Origin: Okeanomitos corallinicola TIOX110 | GTDB lineage: Bacteria; Cyanobacteriota; Cyanobacteriia; Cyanobacteriales; Nostocaceae | Length of the DNA: 64,000 bases | NCBI RefSeq assembly: GCF_038050375.1 | Contig: NZ_CP150886.1 | Span: 1,715,318 to 1,779,317 of the forward strand | Direction of reading: 5' to 3' | In this document: positions 33,455-42,288 of the stretch, piece by piece | Layout: each line of letters starts with the position of its first letter | How positions within the stretch are numbered: position 1 is the first letter of the stretch | Position numbers and translations under genes: made by a program | Notes under the pieces: model-generated | What the model saw: only the letters and a program-made list of their open reading frames with translations | Database searches by the model: none | What the model was told of the DNA's origin: nothing

Positions 33455-34267
33455 ATGCAAAAGTTACAGTTGCCAGAGTATACCGAAGAAGAAGCTCTTT
33501 CATGGATTCTTACTAATCTCCGAAATCCAAGACGTGATCCGATTAGTCGTCCTGACTATGGAAACGACTTATACATTCCGAATGTAATTTTGGACTGTCT
33601 TAAAGAAGTCCAAGCACAATGGCACAAGCAAAATCCCAGAAGTAGCCAAGATGTAGGCCCTATCTCTTTTGAAATGGACACTCAAACAAACTCTACACCT
33701 TTCTATGATGCAGCATGGAGTTTGTGTACACGGGGAATTTTGCGTCCGGGTGTAATATATCCACAGCGACAGTTTGAGTATATAGGAATTATTGGGGCAG
33801 GGTTTAACCTAACGCCTTATGGAAAGCGGTGGTTAAATCAAACCAGTGGTTATGAGTGTATTCCTTCTGAGTATGGACGCTTTTCTCAATTACTGGCTGG
33901 ATATGCTCATAGATTTGGAACAGGTTATCATTTCAGAAGCCAAGAAGCTGTTAGCTGTTATCGTGTTCATACCTATCTCGCTTGTTGCGTAATGTGTGGT
34001 GCTGCTTCAGAATCAATTCTTCTGGCTTTAGCAATTGCTAAAACTGGTGATGAAGAGCGTGTTTTAAGAGATTATGGAACTGCAACAGGGAGAACTAAAA
34101 TTGAAAAACTATTATTGAGTCAGCAAAATAGTTACGTTTATCAAGAATTACCTAATTACACTAGTCTATTGAAGTATTGGCGTGATGATGCAGCACATGG
34201 TGCTGAACAAGGGTTGGATAAATTAACAAATATCAACTCCCAGCCAACTAACAATTCGGGTGTATGA
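33455..34267 (+). CDS. Hypothetical protein with a possible HEPN-type C-terminal domain
   Basis: A 270-residue protein of unknown function. The N-terminal ~140 residues look like a winged-helix or DUF-type fold (YDAAWSLCTRGILRPG, then FNLTPYGKRWLNQ). The C-terminal half is all-helical, and KYWRDDAAHGAE contains an R-x4-H motif (Arg243, His248) as in HEPN RNases and HEPN-like DUF4145 proteins. The CCVMCGAASESILLALAIA helix is also like that group. It follows a toxin-antitoxin pair by 236 bp. A role in defence or RNA cleavage is possible but not shown. Confidence 0.5.
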   Translation: MQKLQLPEYTEEEALSWILTNLRNPRRDPISRPDYGNDLYIPNVILDCLKEVQAQWHKQNPRSSQDVGPISFEMDTQTNSTPFYDAAWSLCTRGILRPGVIYPQRQFEYIGIIGAGFNLTPYGKRWLNQTSGYECIPSEYGRFSQLLAGYAHRFGTGYHFRSQEAVSCYRVHTYLACCVMCGAASESILLALAIAKTGDEERVLRDYGTATGRTKIEKLLLSQQNSYVYQELPNYTSLLKYWRDDAAHGAEQGLDKLTNINSQPTNNSGV

Positions 34268-34463
34268 CATGATAAAAATTGATTATTCATCTTTGATGAT
34301 AAAGCGATAGCCCTGATTTTTCCTCAAGAGCGATCGCTTGATTTTAATTCCAATAGATTATGTTGAGAACGGAAAGCTCTTTCTCAATCCTGAGCAACGG
34401 CTTTTTGATATAATTGTGAAAACAAGCAGGGCATTTTCTGTTGGGAGAGATAGTCCCGAATCC

Positions 34464-35486
34464 TCATTTTAATGTTTCTTGTATTGCTATTTCTAACAAC
34501 TCATCCAGAGAAATTCCCGCTGCTTTGGCCGTAGATGCAATTACACTTGTAGGTGCAAAAGAACAATATAAACCAGCTTCTAAAAAATAAGGTTCTCCAT
34601 TCGGATCAATCCGAAAATCAAATAAACTATAATGACGACATCCTAATGCTTGATGGCATTTTTTAGCTACTGCTTGCACTTTTTCAGTAATAGGATCATT
34701 AATATCTACAATCCAAGATTTCACGCCATCTTTAGCAGCATAATCTAAATTACCATCATCCCCTTGTTTGAGTTTATCAGCATAACTACGAATGGGTTTA
34801 TTTTCAGAGTCCACTAGATATTCTTCCAGTGGTAAACCTATTAACTCCCCATCCTTAACTAAAACACCACATCTAACTTCTCTACCCAGTTCAATGTACT
34901 TTTCTACTATTACTTCCTCTGCATATTTAAAAGCTTCCTTTAAAGCAGTTTCATATTCAGCAGCATCTTTAACTAAAGCTATTCCTAAAGAATTATCAGC
35001 ATTTGCTGGTTTAACAATAACTGGAGGTTGAATAGTAGGAACATCTCCAGCACGCAAAACTTCCCCATCAGGAACTTTTACCCCCGCAGCAGCTACAATA
35101 GCTTTAGCTTTAGCTTTATGTGCTGTTAAAGCCATCAAATCTGGGGTATTACCTATGTAGGGAATTTTCAGCAGATCCAAAATAGCACGGTAGTGGGTCA
35201 TTCCCGGAATACAAAACATTTGTGGTAACACCAGATCAATATTTTGCGCTATCAGAAAATCCATAGCTTGAGATAGCTGCATAGGTTGACTGTTAGCAAT
35301 ATCTTCAGGACTGAAGGAAGCTGGAAATCTCCACTGACTATCAGGTGTGATATATGCAATCAAAATATCATAGTATGATTGATTTGCGATCGCCTTGATA
35401 GAATCTTCAGCATAAAGACGTGATAAATTACAGTAAAAATCACTTTCCGCTGAACCAGTTAAGTAAAGAATACGTAGTTTTGACAT
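34464..35486 (-). CDS. mysD: MysD, D-Ala-D-Ala ligase-like ATP-grasp enzyme of MAA synthesis
   Basis: A 340-residue ATP-grasp ligase. It has an N-terminal Rossmann-like domain, then PPVIVKPANADNSLGIALV, EEVIVEKYIELGREVRCGVL and the metal/ATP site FRIDPNGEPYFLEAGLYCSF. In Nostocales, MysD joins an amino acid (such as serine, forming shinorine) to mycosporine-glycine. It is the last gene of mysA-mysB-mysC-mysD, 64 bp after mysC. No NRPS-type mysE and no mysH are seen. Without the operon it could be mistaken for D-Ala-D-Ala ligase. Amino acid choice is not predictable here. Confidence 0.88.
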   Translation of the reverse strand: MSKLRILYLTGSAESDFYCNLSRLYAEDSIKAIANQSYYDILIAYITPDSQWRFPASFSPEDIANSQPMQLSQAMDFLIAQNIDLVLPQMFCIPGMTHYRAILDLLKIPYIGNTPDLMALTAHKAKAKAIVAAAGVKVPDGEVLRAGDVPTIQPPVIVKPANADNSLGIALVKDAAEYETALKEAFKYAEEVIVEKYIELGREVRCGVLVKDGELIGLPLEEYLVDSENKPIRSYADKLKQGDDGNLDYAAKDGVKSWIVDINDPITEKVQAVAKKCHQALGCRHYSLFDFRIDPNGEPYFLEAGLYCSFAPTSVIASTAKAAGISLDELLEIAIQETLK

Positions 35487-35550
35487 AGTTTTTTAGATTT
35501 TTTAAAAGTTCCCAATTTACAAAGTTTTTAAAACACTAATTACCAATTAC

Positions 35551-36879
35551 CTAATCTCCACCAATTTCCACTAACTTACCAATATTAAAATCTATTTTTA
35601 CCCAACCTTTAAATTTCAAAAGATTCTGGATTAACAACAAAGTAATTTGCCAATGATGCACCATTAAAAATGGAAAAGGATCATCTTTTTGCAGCATTGC
35701 ATCTTTACCTTTAGTAACTTTAATAATCCAATATTTTAAATCACTAAAAGACCTAATTCCCGTCAATCTCCATAGTTCATGATATAACCAATAAGTTGGT
35801 TTACTTGTCGGTAAAGGTTCTATATGTGGTTGATTTTTACCAGGTTCTAAATAAGCATCTGCTAACCCTGGATGATCATGAAACATAGTAATTGCAGTAT
35901 GGGTTCTAGGGTTACATTCTATTGGGTAAACCTGACCATCTGCTGTTTGAATAAAATCAAAAGAAATCTGTCCGGTTAAATTTAAATCTTTGACGAATTT
36001 TTGTACCCATTGCAAAATTTCTGGGTTATCAACCTGTTGATAATTAACTTGAAAAGGAGAAGATTGAGAACAGCAATGTAAACGAATTTCCCCATCTCTA
36101 ACTGTACTGTGGGTACAATATTCTTGACCTTTAATAAACTCCTGCATTACCCAAGGTCTTTCTTTACTAATGGGTAATTCTTTTACATATTCATCCATTC
36201 CCTCACAGGGAAATTTCGTCATATCCAAACGAGTTACAGAATCATATTGAATACTTTTGATAATGTATGGATTTTGCTCTTTTGAAAAATCAAAGTTGAG
36301 AATTTCTTCAGGGGAATTGATTAAAAATGCTTTGGGTGCTGTTAAACCTAAAATCCGCGCTTGTTCACACAAACTAAATTTATCATCTAATGTTTTGGTC
36401 ATTTCTGGATCGAAATGAAACACTTCACAATAAGGTGATAAAACTGGTTTTGCTAAGGAATCATAATAACTTGCAACAGGACTAGAAACGGGAATAAATA
36501 CATCTATTTTTTCTTGTTTTACTATATTTAATAATCCTTGAATATATCCTTCTGGATTTTTTTCTGGTGCAGGTACTGTGAAGAATTTAGAAACTGCATT
36601 AGAAAACTGATGTCCTGATAACCAATATTTATGGGTTTCTACCATAAATACTTTATGTCCTGCGCGATGAAATGACCTTGCAAGTTGTAATGATTTTGTC
36701 ATTTTTCCCCCAGTTAATAGGATTTTTTTGGGTTTTTCGCAGGTGATTTTTTTCTGAAATGGTAGGGTGATGATGTTGGTAAGTAATGCGGTGATGACTA
36801 GGGTGAGGTTGATAGGGAACATTAGGAGGAGTAATGTTAATGTTCCTATGTTTTGAAGTAGGGATTTTATTTTTTTCAT
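35551..36879 (-). CDS. mysC: MysC, ATP-grasp ligase that makes mycosporine-glycine
   Basis: A 442-residue ATP-grasp enzyme with an N-terminal hydrophobic segment (LTLLLLMFPINLTLVITALL) that may anchor it to the membrane. Family marks are ILLTGGKMTKSLQLARSFH, ETHKYWLSGHQFSN, RPWVMQEFIKGQEYCTHSTV and FIQTADGQVYPIECNPRTHT. MysC couples 4-deoxygadusol to glycine with ATP. The C-terminus ends in the conserved KGWVKIDFNIGKLVE. The 166-bp gap to mysB contains a piece of the GCGTAGCG-type repeat (36920-36960), so the operon is interrupted by repeat DNA. Confidence 0.92.
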   Translation of the reverse strand: MKKIKSLLQNIGTLTLLLLMFPINLTLVITALLTNIITLPFQKKITCEKPKKILLTGGKMTKSLQLARSFHRAGHKVFMVETHKYWLSGHQFSNAVSKFFTVPAPEKNPEGYIQGLLNIVKQEKIDVFIPVSSPVASYYDSLAKPVLSPYCEVFHFDPEMTKTLDDKFSLCEQARILGLTAPKAFLINSPEEILNFDFSKEQNPYIIKSIQYDSVTRLDMTKFPCEGMDEYVKELPISKERPWVMQEFIKGQEYCTHSTVRDGEIRLHCCSQSSPFQVNYQQVDNPEILQWVQKFVKDLNLTGQISFDFIQTADGQVYPIECNPRTHTAITMFHDHPGLADAYLEPGKNQPHIEPLPTSKPTYWLYHELWRLTGIRSFSDLKYWIIKVTKGKDAMLQKDDPFPFLMVHHWQITLLLIQNLLKFKGWVKIDFNIGKLVEIGGD

Positions 36880-37045
36880 GTTTTTTATTGAACCACGAAG
36901 GAAGGAAGAGAGCGTTCACCGAAGGTATTCCCATTCGCGTAGCGTCCCGTAGGGATAGGGTAGGTAAGAGGTTTGAGAGAGTTTTTATGTGGGAGTTTGT
37001 TATTTATTGCTTGAGTTTTTAAACTGATAACTAATGACGAAGAAT

Positions 37046-37879
37046 TTACTTTCTTTTGATGATTGTTAAACCATCTCTTAATGGTAATATGACTTGTTCT
37101 ACTCTGGGATCTTGGGTGACTGTTTGATTAAATTTCGCTATTGCTTCTCCGTTTGCTGTTCTTTTTTCTGGTGGTAAGTATGGTTGTCCTTGTAATAAGG
37201 TGTTGTCTACACAAATAAATCCATCTTTTGCTAATAGGTCGGTTTCTATCAGCAGGTTGAAATAATCAACATACCCACCTTTATCAGCATCTATGAATAC
37301 TAAATCAAATGTTTGTTTAGCATCAATTAATTCTTTAAGTGTTTCTATTGCAGGTGCGGTTTTAACTTTTATTTTTTTACCATGTTCAGATATTTTAAAA
37401 CATTTTTTCGCAAATTCTGAGACATATTCATCTACTTCACAGGCAATTATATCACCATCTGCTGGTAATGCTTCTGCCATTGCTAAAGCAGAATATCCGG
37501 TAAACATTCCAATTTCTAAAATCCGTTTTGCTTTAGTCATGGACACAAACATTTTTAAAGTTTGTCCTTCAATATGACCAGATAACATTTCTTGTTCTAA
37601 TTGACGGACTGTTTCACCATCATCAAATCTTTGACTCCAATCTTCAGCAGCACTTTTTTCTGATAATGCTTTTAATTCCGGAGATTCATTTGTGGTATTT
37701 TCCTCTAAATAAGGATCTATTCCCGCAGCTAATTCATAAACTTTTTGCAGAGAAACTGCAAGTTCAGGTGATATATTTTCCTGTTTAGCTAGTTTTAAAG
37801 TTGTTTCCAATTCTTCAACTAAAATACCCAAGGGTGTAACAGGCCGAGGTTGATTAATCTTTGTAAGTGTTTCAGTCAT
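37046..37879 (-). CDS. mysB: MysB, O-methyltransferase of MAA synthesis
   Basis: A 277-residue SAM-dependent methyltransferase. The start is ATG 37879; the earlier in-frame start lacks homology. Marks are RPVTPLGILVEELE, LAAGIDPYLEE, EDWSQRFDDGETVRQLEQEM, the SAM motif ILEIGMFTGYSALAMAEALP, then FDLVFIDADKGGYVDYF. It methylates demethyl-4-deoxygadusol, the mysA product, to 4-deoxygadusol. Length and motifs match characterised cyanobacterial MysB. It lies between mysA and mysC. Confidence 0.93.
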   Translation of the reverse strand: MTETLTKINQPRPVTPLGILVEELETTLKLAKQENISPELAVSLQKVYELAAGIDPYLEENTTNESPELKALSEKSAAEDWSQRFDDGETVRQLEQEMLSGHIEGQTLKMFVSMTKAKRILEIGMFTGYSALAMAEALPADGDIIACEVDEYVSEFAKKCFKISEHGKKIKVKTAPAIETLKELIDAKQTFDLVFIDADKGGYVDYFNLLIETDLLAKDGFICVDNTLLQGQPYLPPEKRTANGEAIAKFNQTVTQDPRVEQVILPLRDGLTIIKRK

Positions 37880-38067
37880 TTGATTTGAGATTATAGATTT
37901 ACAAAAAGTTCTAACACCCAACAAAAGACACCAAAAAATCAAGAGAAAAAATTATCATTCTTCTTCCTCTGCGTTCTCTGCGTCTCTGCGTGAAATAAAA
38001 AAAGTCATGCTACCAACAAAAACCTTATGAACAACTTTTTGCTGATAGCTGACCACCGATAACTGAT

Positions 38068-39432
38068 TTACTCCAAACCCAAATCACTTAGATACATTTC
38101 TTCCCCTGCACCTTGATTTGTTAATGTTTGACACACAGCTTTATGTGCTGCTACCGCTGTTTCTAATAATTCTGGGGGGACTTCTTGGATGTAATCACAA
38201 GCACCAATACCACCTCTAGGAACGGGGGCCCATAGTCCACCATCTCCCCGCTTCCGACGCATATTTTTTTGTCCTTCGATCATGATATCCATGTCTTCAA
38301 GGACGGGATGATAAACTGTTAAACCCAAAGACTGACATAATGCGATAATGCGATCGCGGTCTTCTGATTTTAACCAATTCATCTCTACCGCTAAGGTTGC
38401 ACCAAAAGCCATTCCTGTTGTCACCGCATGACCGTGCATCATTTTCACCGCAGGTTCAAACCGAGGACTCCAAGTATGTCCATAAGCATGAGGACGATCT
38501 TGATAAGTCTCGAACATATTTGTTCCCTCATGTTTCATGTAGGAAAACAAAGCACGATAAATAATTTCGTCGGCAATTTCCGCTAGTTTCTCATCTGCGT
38601 CTATAGTCGCAAAATGAGTTTCTATTAACCGGGGTCCGTACTTCTCTAACAATTCAAATAGGACTGGATCATCAGTCACGGCCATTTTGATAATTTCTGC
38701 CATCCCGTTCCGAATATGACCAGTTGCTAAGGTACGGAAGAAACTCCGGTCTACTAAGGTCAATACAGGGGGATGATATGCACCAATACTATTTTTGAAC
38801 TGTTTTCCGTTGGTACAGGTACGGGGTGAAGGCCCAGCATCAATGGCTGCAACTACGGTTGTTCCCACCATAATATAAGGTGTACGACGGTGTTGTAAAG
38901 AACAAGCTAAACCAGCAACATCACTTAAAACACCACCACCAATAATTAATACGGGTTCGTTGCGGGAAACATCACAACCATCTTTACCTAAAAACCCTAA
39001 AATTTTATGTACTGTTTCTGGGGTTTTATCTGCTTCCCAAGCTCGAAAAGCCATTATTTCTAATGGTATTTCATGAGCATCAAAATATTTACGAACCTGC
39101 TCACCATACAATTCATTTACTGTCTGGTCTATGACTGCAACACAGCGGCCACGACTATTGTATATGTTAGCTAAGGTCTCGTTTCCTGGTTGAAATACTC
39201 CTTCTATTACCTTTACTTCTGCTGTCAAGGTAAAAGTAGCGGAAACTTCAAAGGAACGTCCATCTTTTTTATGCGCTATTTCCCCCGAACCTGTGTACCA
39301 CTGGGATGTGAGATATTTTTCCCCATGGGTAAGTCTAATGGTATCGTCTTCTACTTGACTGGCTAATTCTTCCGAATCTACAAGCAACTTCTCTGAGATT
39401 TCTGGGTTTTGTAATATGCTTTGTGGTGTCAT
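38068..39432 (-). CDS. mysA: MysA-type sugar phosphate cyclase (demethyl-4-deoxygadusol synthase-like)
   Basis: A 454-residue member of the dehydroquinate-synthase fold: NAD site EPVLIIGGGVLSDVAGLACSL, metal-ligand region RNGMAEIIKMAV, AYGHTWSP and the metal site HGHAVTTGMAFGA. By context it should cyclise sedoheptulose 7-phosphate to demethyl-4-deoxygadusol, the first MAA step. Two oddities: an N-terminal extension of some 40 residues beyond the 410 residues of typical MysA, and GPSPRTC where other members have a Lys-bearing SVxxK segment. It could be a separate cyclase subgroup. Confidence 0.85.
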   Translation of the reverse strand: MTPQSILQNPEISEKLLVDSEELASQVEDDTIRLTHGEKYLTSQWYTGSGEIAHKKDGRSFEVSATFTLTAEVKVIEGVFQPGNETLANIYNSRGRCVAVIDQTVNELYGEQVRKYFDAHEIPLEIMAFRAWEADKTPETVHKILGFLGKDGCDVSRNEPVLIIGGGVLSDVAGLACSLQHRRTPYIMVGTTVVAAIDAGPSPRTCTNGKQFKNSIGAYHPPVLTLVDRSFFRTLATGHIRNGMAEIIKMAVTDDPVLFELLEKYGPRLIETHFATIDADEKLAEIADEIIYRALFSYMKHEGTNMFETYQDRPHAYGHTWSPRFEPAVKMMHGHAVTTGMAFGATLAVEMNWLKSEDRDRIIALCQSLGLTVYHPVLEDMDIMIEGQKNMRRKRGDGGLWAPVPRGGIGACDYIQEVPPELLETAVAAHKAVCQTLTNQGAGEEMYLSDLGLE

Positions 39433-40055
39433 GTTAACAGGCCTTATTCTGATTGTTGGTATTTGTGAATATGGAGTGGAAAAAATTGCTGTTCTGAACC
39501 GAAATCAATTTGAACAGGTCTTTTTTTGCAAAAATCTTGACAAAATTACCAGGATGAGACCGTCTTTTTGTTTTGACAGGATCTTCTTTACCAACCAGTC
39601 GGCTGGAAAGCTTATCTACTCACACCGTTACTGAGAATGTGACAAAATATGAACTTCTCTAAGTCTGGTGCGGTGGATCGTGAGTAAATCTTTAGATTTG
39701 TTTAATGTTCTTAACAAAGAGTAACACTTTGTTTTTACTTATGGTTTATATCAACCTTATATATTTATTAAATTAATGTAAAATTACTCAATCCAAGAAA
39801 ATTCTATTATATTTAGTGATATAGATACTTGCTAAATACTATTTATTGTGGTAGACAATGCAAGCATTATTAGGTAAATAAGCATAATTACTTGGGATAG
39901 CTTAATGACAAGTATCTAAGTTCAGATGTTTTGTAATCAAAACACTTGTAGAGCTTGAATAATAAAACTTCCTTCACGATCCCGATATCATCTTAAAATA
40001 TTGTTAATTTCTGCCCAATTCTCGACCTTCAATTTAGAACCTACCCGAAACTATT
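39433..40055. other. Divergent promoter region of the mys operon and the GH57 gene
   Basis: 623 bp, AT-rich, with no credible gene. It should hold the promoter of mysA (minus) and of the branching enzyme (plus). MAA operons respond to UV and salt in other cyanobacteria, but I see no specific operator that I can name here. Confidence 0.45.
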
Positions 40056-41645
40056 ATGGCTATAGGCTACGTCGCACTTGTACTTCACGCACATTTACCC
40101 TTCGTTCGTCACCCAGAAAGTGACTACGTGCTGGAAGAAGAATGGCTTTATGAAGCCATTACAGAAACATACATTCCTTTATTGAAAGTATTTGAAGGCT
40201 TAAAACGAGATGGCATAGACTTTAAAATCACTATGAGTATGACACCGCCCCTGGTGTCTATGTTGCGTGATCCTTTGCTGCAAGAACGTTATGATGCTCA
40301 CCTTTCCCAGTTGGAAGAACTGATAGAACTGGAAGCAGAACGCAATGTTCACAACGGCCATATGCTTTATCTGGCCGAACATTACGCCACAGAATTTAAT
40401 GAAGCTCGTCAGGTTTGGGAAAAATACAATGGTGATTTGGTTACAGCCTTTAAGGAATACCAAGATAGTAACAATCTAGAAATTATTACTTGTGGTGCTA
40501 CCCACGGCTATATGCCATTGATGAAAATGTATCCCCAAGCAGTTTGGGCGCAAATTCAGGTAGCTTGTGAACATTACGAGGAAACTTTTGGTCAAGCACC
40601 TAGAGGTATTTGGTTGCCAGAATGCGCTTACTATGAGGGTTTAGAGCGAATGCTGGCAGATGCTGGTTTACGCTATTTCCTCACAGATGGACATGGGATT
40701 TTATATGCTCGTCCTCGTCCTCGTTTTGGTACTTATGCCCCCATTTTTACAGAACCAGGTGTAGCTGCTTTTGGGCGAGATCATGAATCTTCTCAACAGG
40801 TATGGTCTTCAGAAGTCGGTTATCCTGGGGCGGCAGAATACCGGGAATTCTACAAGGATTTGGGCTGGGAAGCTGAATATGAATATATTAAGCCCTACAT
40901 CATGCCCAACGGACAACGTAAAAATACTGGTATTAAGTATCATAAAATTACTGGACGTGGTTTAGGACTTTCTGATAAAGCTTTGTATGATCCTTATTGG
41001 GCAAGGGAAAAGGCAGCGGAACACTCTGCTAATTTTATGTATAATCGGGAACGACAAGCAGAGCATCTCCATGGAGTAATGGGAAGGCCGCCGATTATTG
41101 TGTCTCCCTATGATGCAGAGTTATTTGGTCACTGGTGGTATGAAGGCCCTTGGTTTATTGATTACCTATTCCGTAAATCTTGGTATGACCAAAGCACTTA
41201 TGAAATGACTCATTTAGCTGATTATTTGCGGGTTAATCCAAGTCAACAGGTCTGTCGTCCTTCCCAGTCTAGTTGGGGTTATAAGGGTTTCCATGAATAT
41301 TGGTTGAATGAAACTAATGCTTGGATTTATCCCCATTTGCACAAGGCTGCGGAACGAATGATCGAGATTTCCCAGTTAGAACCAGAGGATGAGTTACAGT
41401 GGAAGGCTTTAAACCAAGCAGCGCGGGAGTTATTGTTAGCTCAATCTTCTGACTGGGCGTTTATTATGCGAACGGGAACAATGGTTCCTTATGCGGTGAG
41501 AAGAACGCGATCGCACTTAATGCGGTTTAATAAATTGTATGAAGATGTGAAGGTTGGCAAGGTGGATAGCGGTTGGTTGGAAAAAGTAGAGTTGATGGAT
41601 AACATTTTCCCCAACATTAATTATCGTGTTTATCGGCCCGTCTAG
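40056..41645 (+). CDS. GH57 1,4-alpha-glucan branching enzyme
   Basis: A 529-residue glycoside hydrolase family 57 protein. The N-terminal (beta/alpha)7 barrel starts LVLHAHLPFVRHPE. The nucleophile Glu lies in GIWLPECAY and the acid Asp in SPYDAELFGHWWYEGP. A helical C-terminal domain follows (SSDWAFIMRTGTMV). The family makes alpha-1,6 branches in glycogen. Cyanobacteria usually also have a GH13 GlgB, so this may be a second branching enzyme. It is a single gene with a strong terminator. Confidence 0.9.
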   Translation: MAIGYVALVLHAHLPFVRHPESDYVLEEEWLYEAITETYIPLLKVFEGLKRDGIDFKITMSMTPPLVSMLRDPLLQERYDAHLSQLEELIELEAERNVHNGHMLYLAEHYATEFNEARQVWEKYNGDLVTAFKEYQDSNNLEIITCGATHGYMPLMKMYPQAVWAQIQVACEHYEETFGQAPRGIWLPECAYYEGLERMLADAGLRYFLTDGHGILYARPRPRFGTYAPIFTEPGVAAFGRDHESSQQVWSSEVGYPGAAEYREFYKDLGWEAEYEYIKPYIMPNGQRKNTGIKYHKITGRGLGLSDKALYDPYWAREKAAEHSANFMYNRERQAEHLHGVMGRPPIIVSPYDAELFGHWWYEGPWFIDYLFRKSWYDQSTYEMTHLADYLRVNPSQQVCRPSQSSWGYKGFHEYWLNETNAWIYPHLHKAAERMIEISQLEPEDELQWKALNQAARELLLAQSSDWAFIMRTGTMVPYAVRRTRSHLMRFNKLYEDVKVGKVDSGWLEKVELMDNIFPNINYRVYRPV

Positions 41646-41668
41646 TTTTCCTTTAAAAACAGTCAAAA

Positions 41669-41690
41669 CCCCCAGTAACGGTACTGGGGG
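41669..41690 (+). terminator. Terminator after the GH57 gene
   Basis: A perfect 9-bp GC-rich stem (CCCCCAGTA / TACTGGGGG) with a 4-base loop is followed by TTATTTTG, about 24 bp after the stop codon. Confidence 0.85.
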
Positions 41691-41728
41691 TTATTTTGAT
41701 CAAGATTGGATTTATATCCATCTAAATA

Positions 41729-41956
41729 CTATTGAGCCAAATTGCTACTAGCGTAAGCATCCATTCTATATGCAGGAGTGCGATCGCTATAATTTATTTC
41801 CTTACCTGTAATCGCCTTAGCTAGTTTAGCAAAAGATTCAGAACGCCAGTTACGTTCGTGGATGGGTTTACTTTGCTCACCCATGAAGTAAGCCAAAGAA
41901 CCAATGGTAGAAACTGCAACCCAGCCTACAACCAATAATGTAATTAAGATAACCAT
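41729..41956 (-). CDS. Small single-span membrane protein, possible Psb35
   Basis: A 75-residue protein with one N-terminal membrane segment (VILITLLVVGWVAVSTIGSLAYF). The following soluble part has the strongly conserved-looking KPIHERNWRSESFAKLAK. I recall the same sequence type in cyanobacterial thylakoid proteins and think of Psb35 (Ssl2148 type), a photosystem II assembly factor near CP47, but cannot confirm it. It is convergent with the GH57 gene, with the terminator between them. Confidence 0.5.
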   Translation of the reverse strand: MVILITLLVVGWVAVSTIGSLAYFMGEQSKPIHERNWRSESFAKLAKAITGKEINYSDRTPAYRMDAYASSNLAQ

Positions 41957-42288
41957 ATTTGAACCTCGTTTTTTGTTTTAACTTTCTTTGCCTTATGTAA
42001 ATCAATGTAACAGATTTTTACAAAAAATGTCAAATGCTCCCCAGTTGTGCTAACCGATGGGTTAAGTAGGGTATTCCACACTGGTAGGTGCTATGTAGGA
42101 CTGACTGGAAAAGACTAAAACCTTGATATATAGCAGGTGACAGTGCTATGAGCCTTTAGGTTTAGTTGATGTCCTAACAGCCTTTTCCGTTGATATATCA
42201 AAATTATGCAAGGGATTTGGAATAGTTTGTTTATTTACGTCGTGCTGTAATAGTTTTTCTTAATTAAGAATTAGGAATTATCTTAACC
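41957..42288. other. Intergenic region, no gene seen
   Basis: 332 bp upstream of the small membrane protein and downstream of the kinase. It contains a short GCAGGTGACAGTGC piece related to the heptamer repeats and the probable promoter of the small gene. Confidence 0.4.

Noticed and set aside
34464-35486. D-Ala-D-Ala ligase (ddl) reading of the mysD gene
   Set aside because: The ATP-grasp fold fits both, but the position directly after mysC in a mys operon makes MysD far more likely.
39416-39634. 72-residue plus-strand frame in the mys promoter region
   Set aside because: It overlaps the start of mysA and has no recognisable family or ribosome binding site. The region is better read as promoter DNA.
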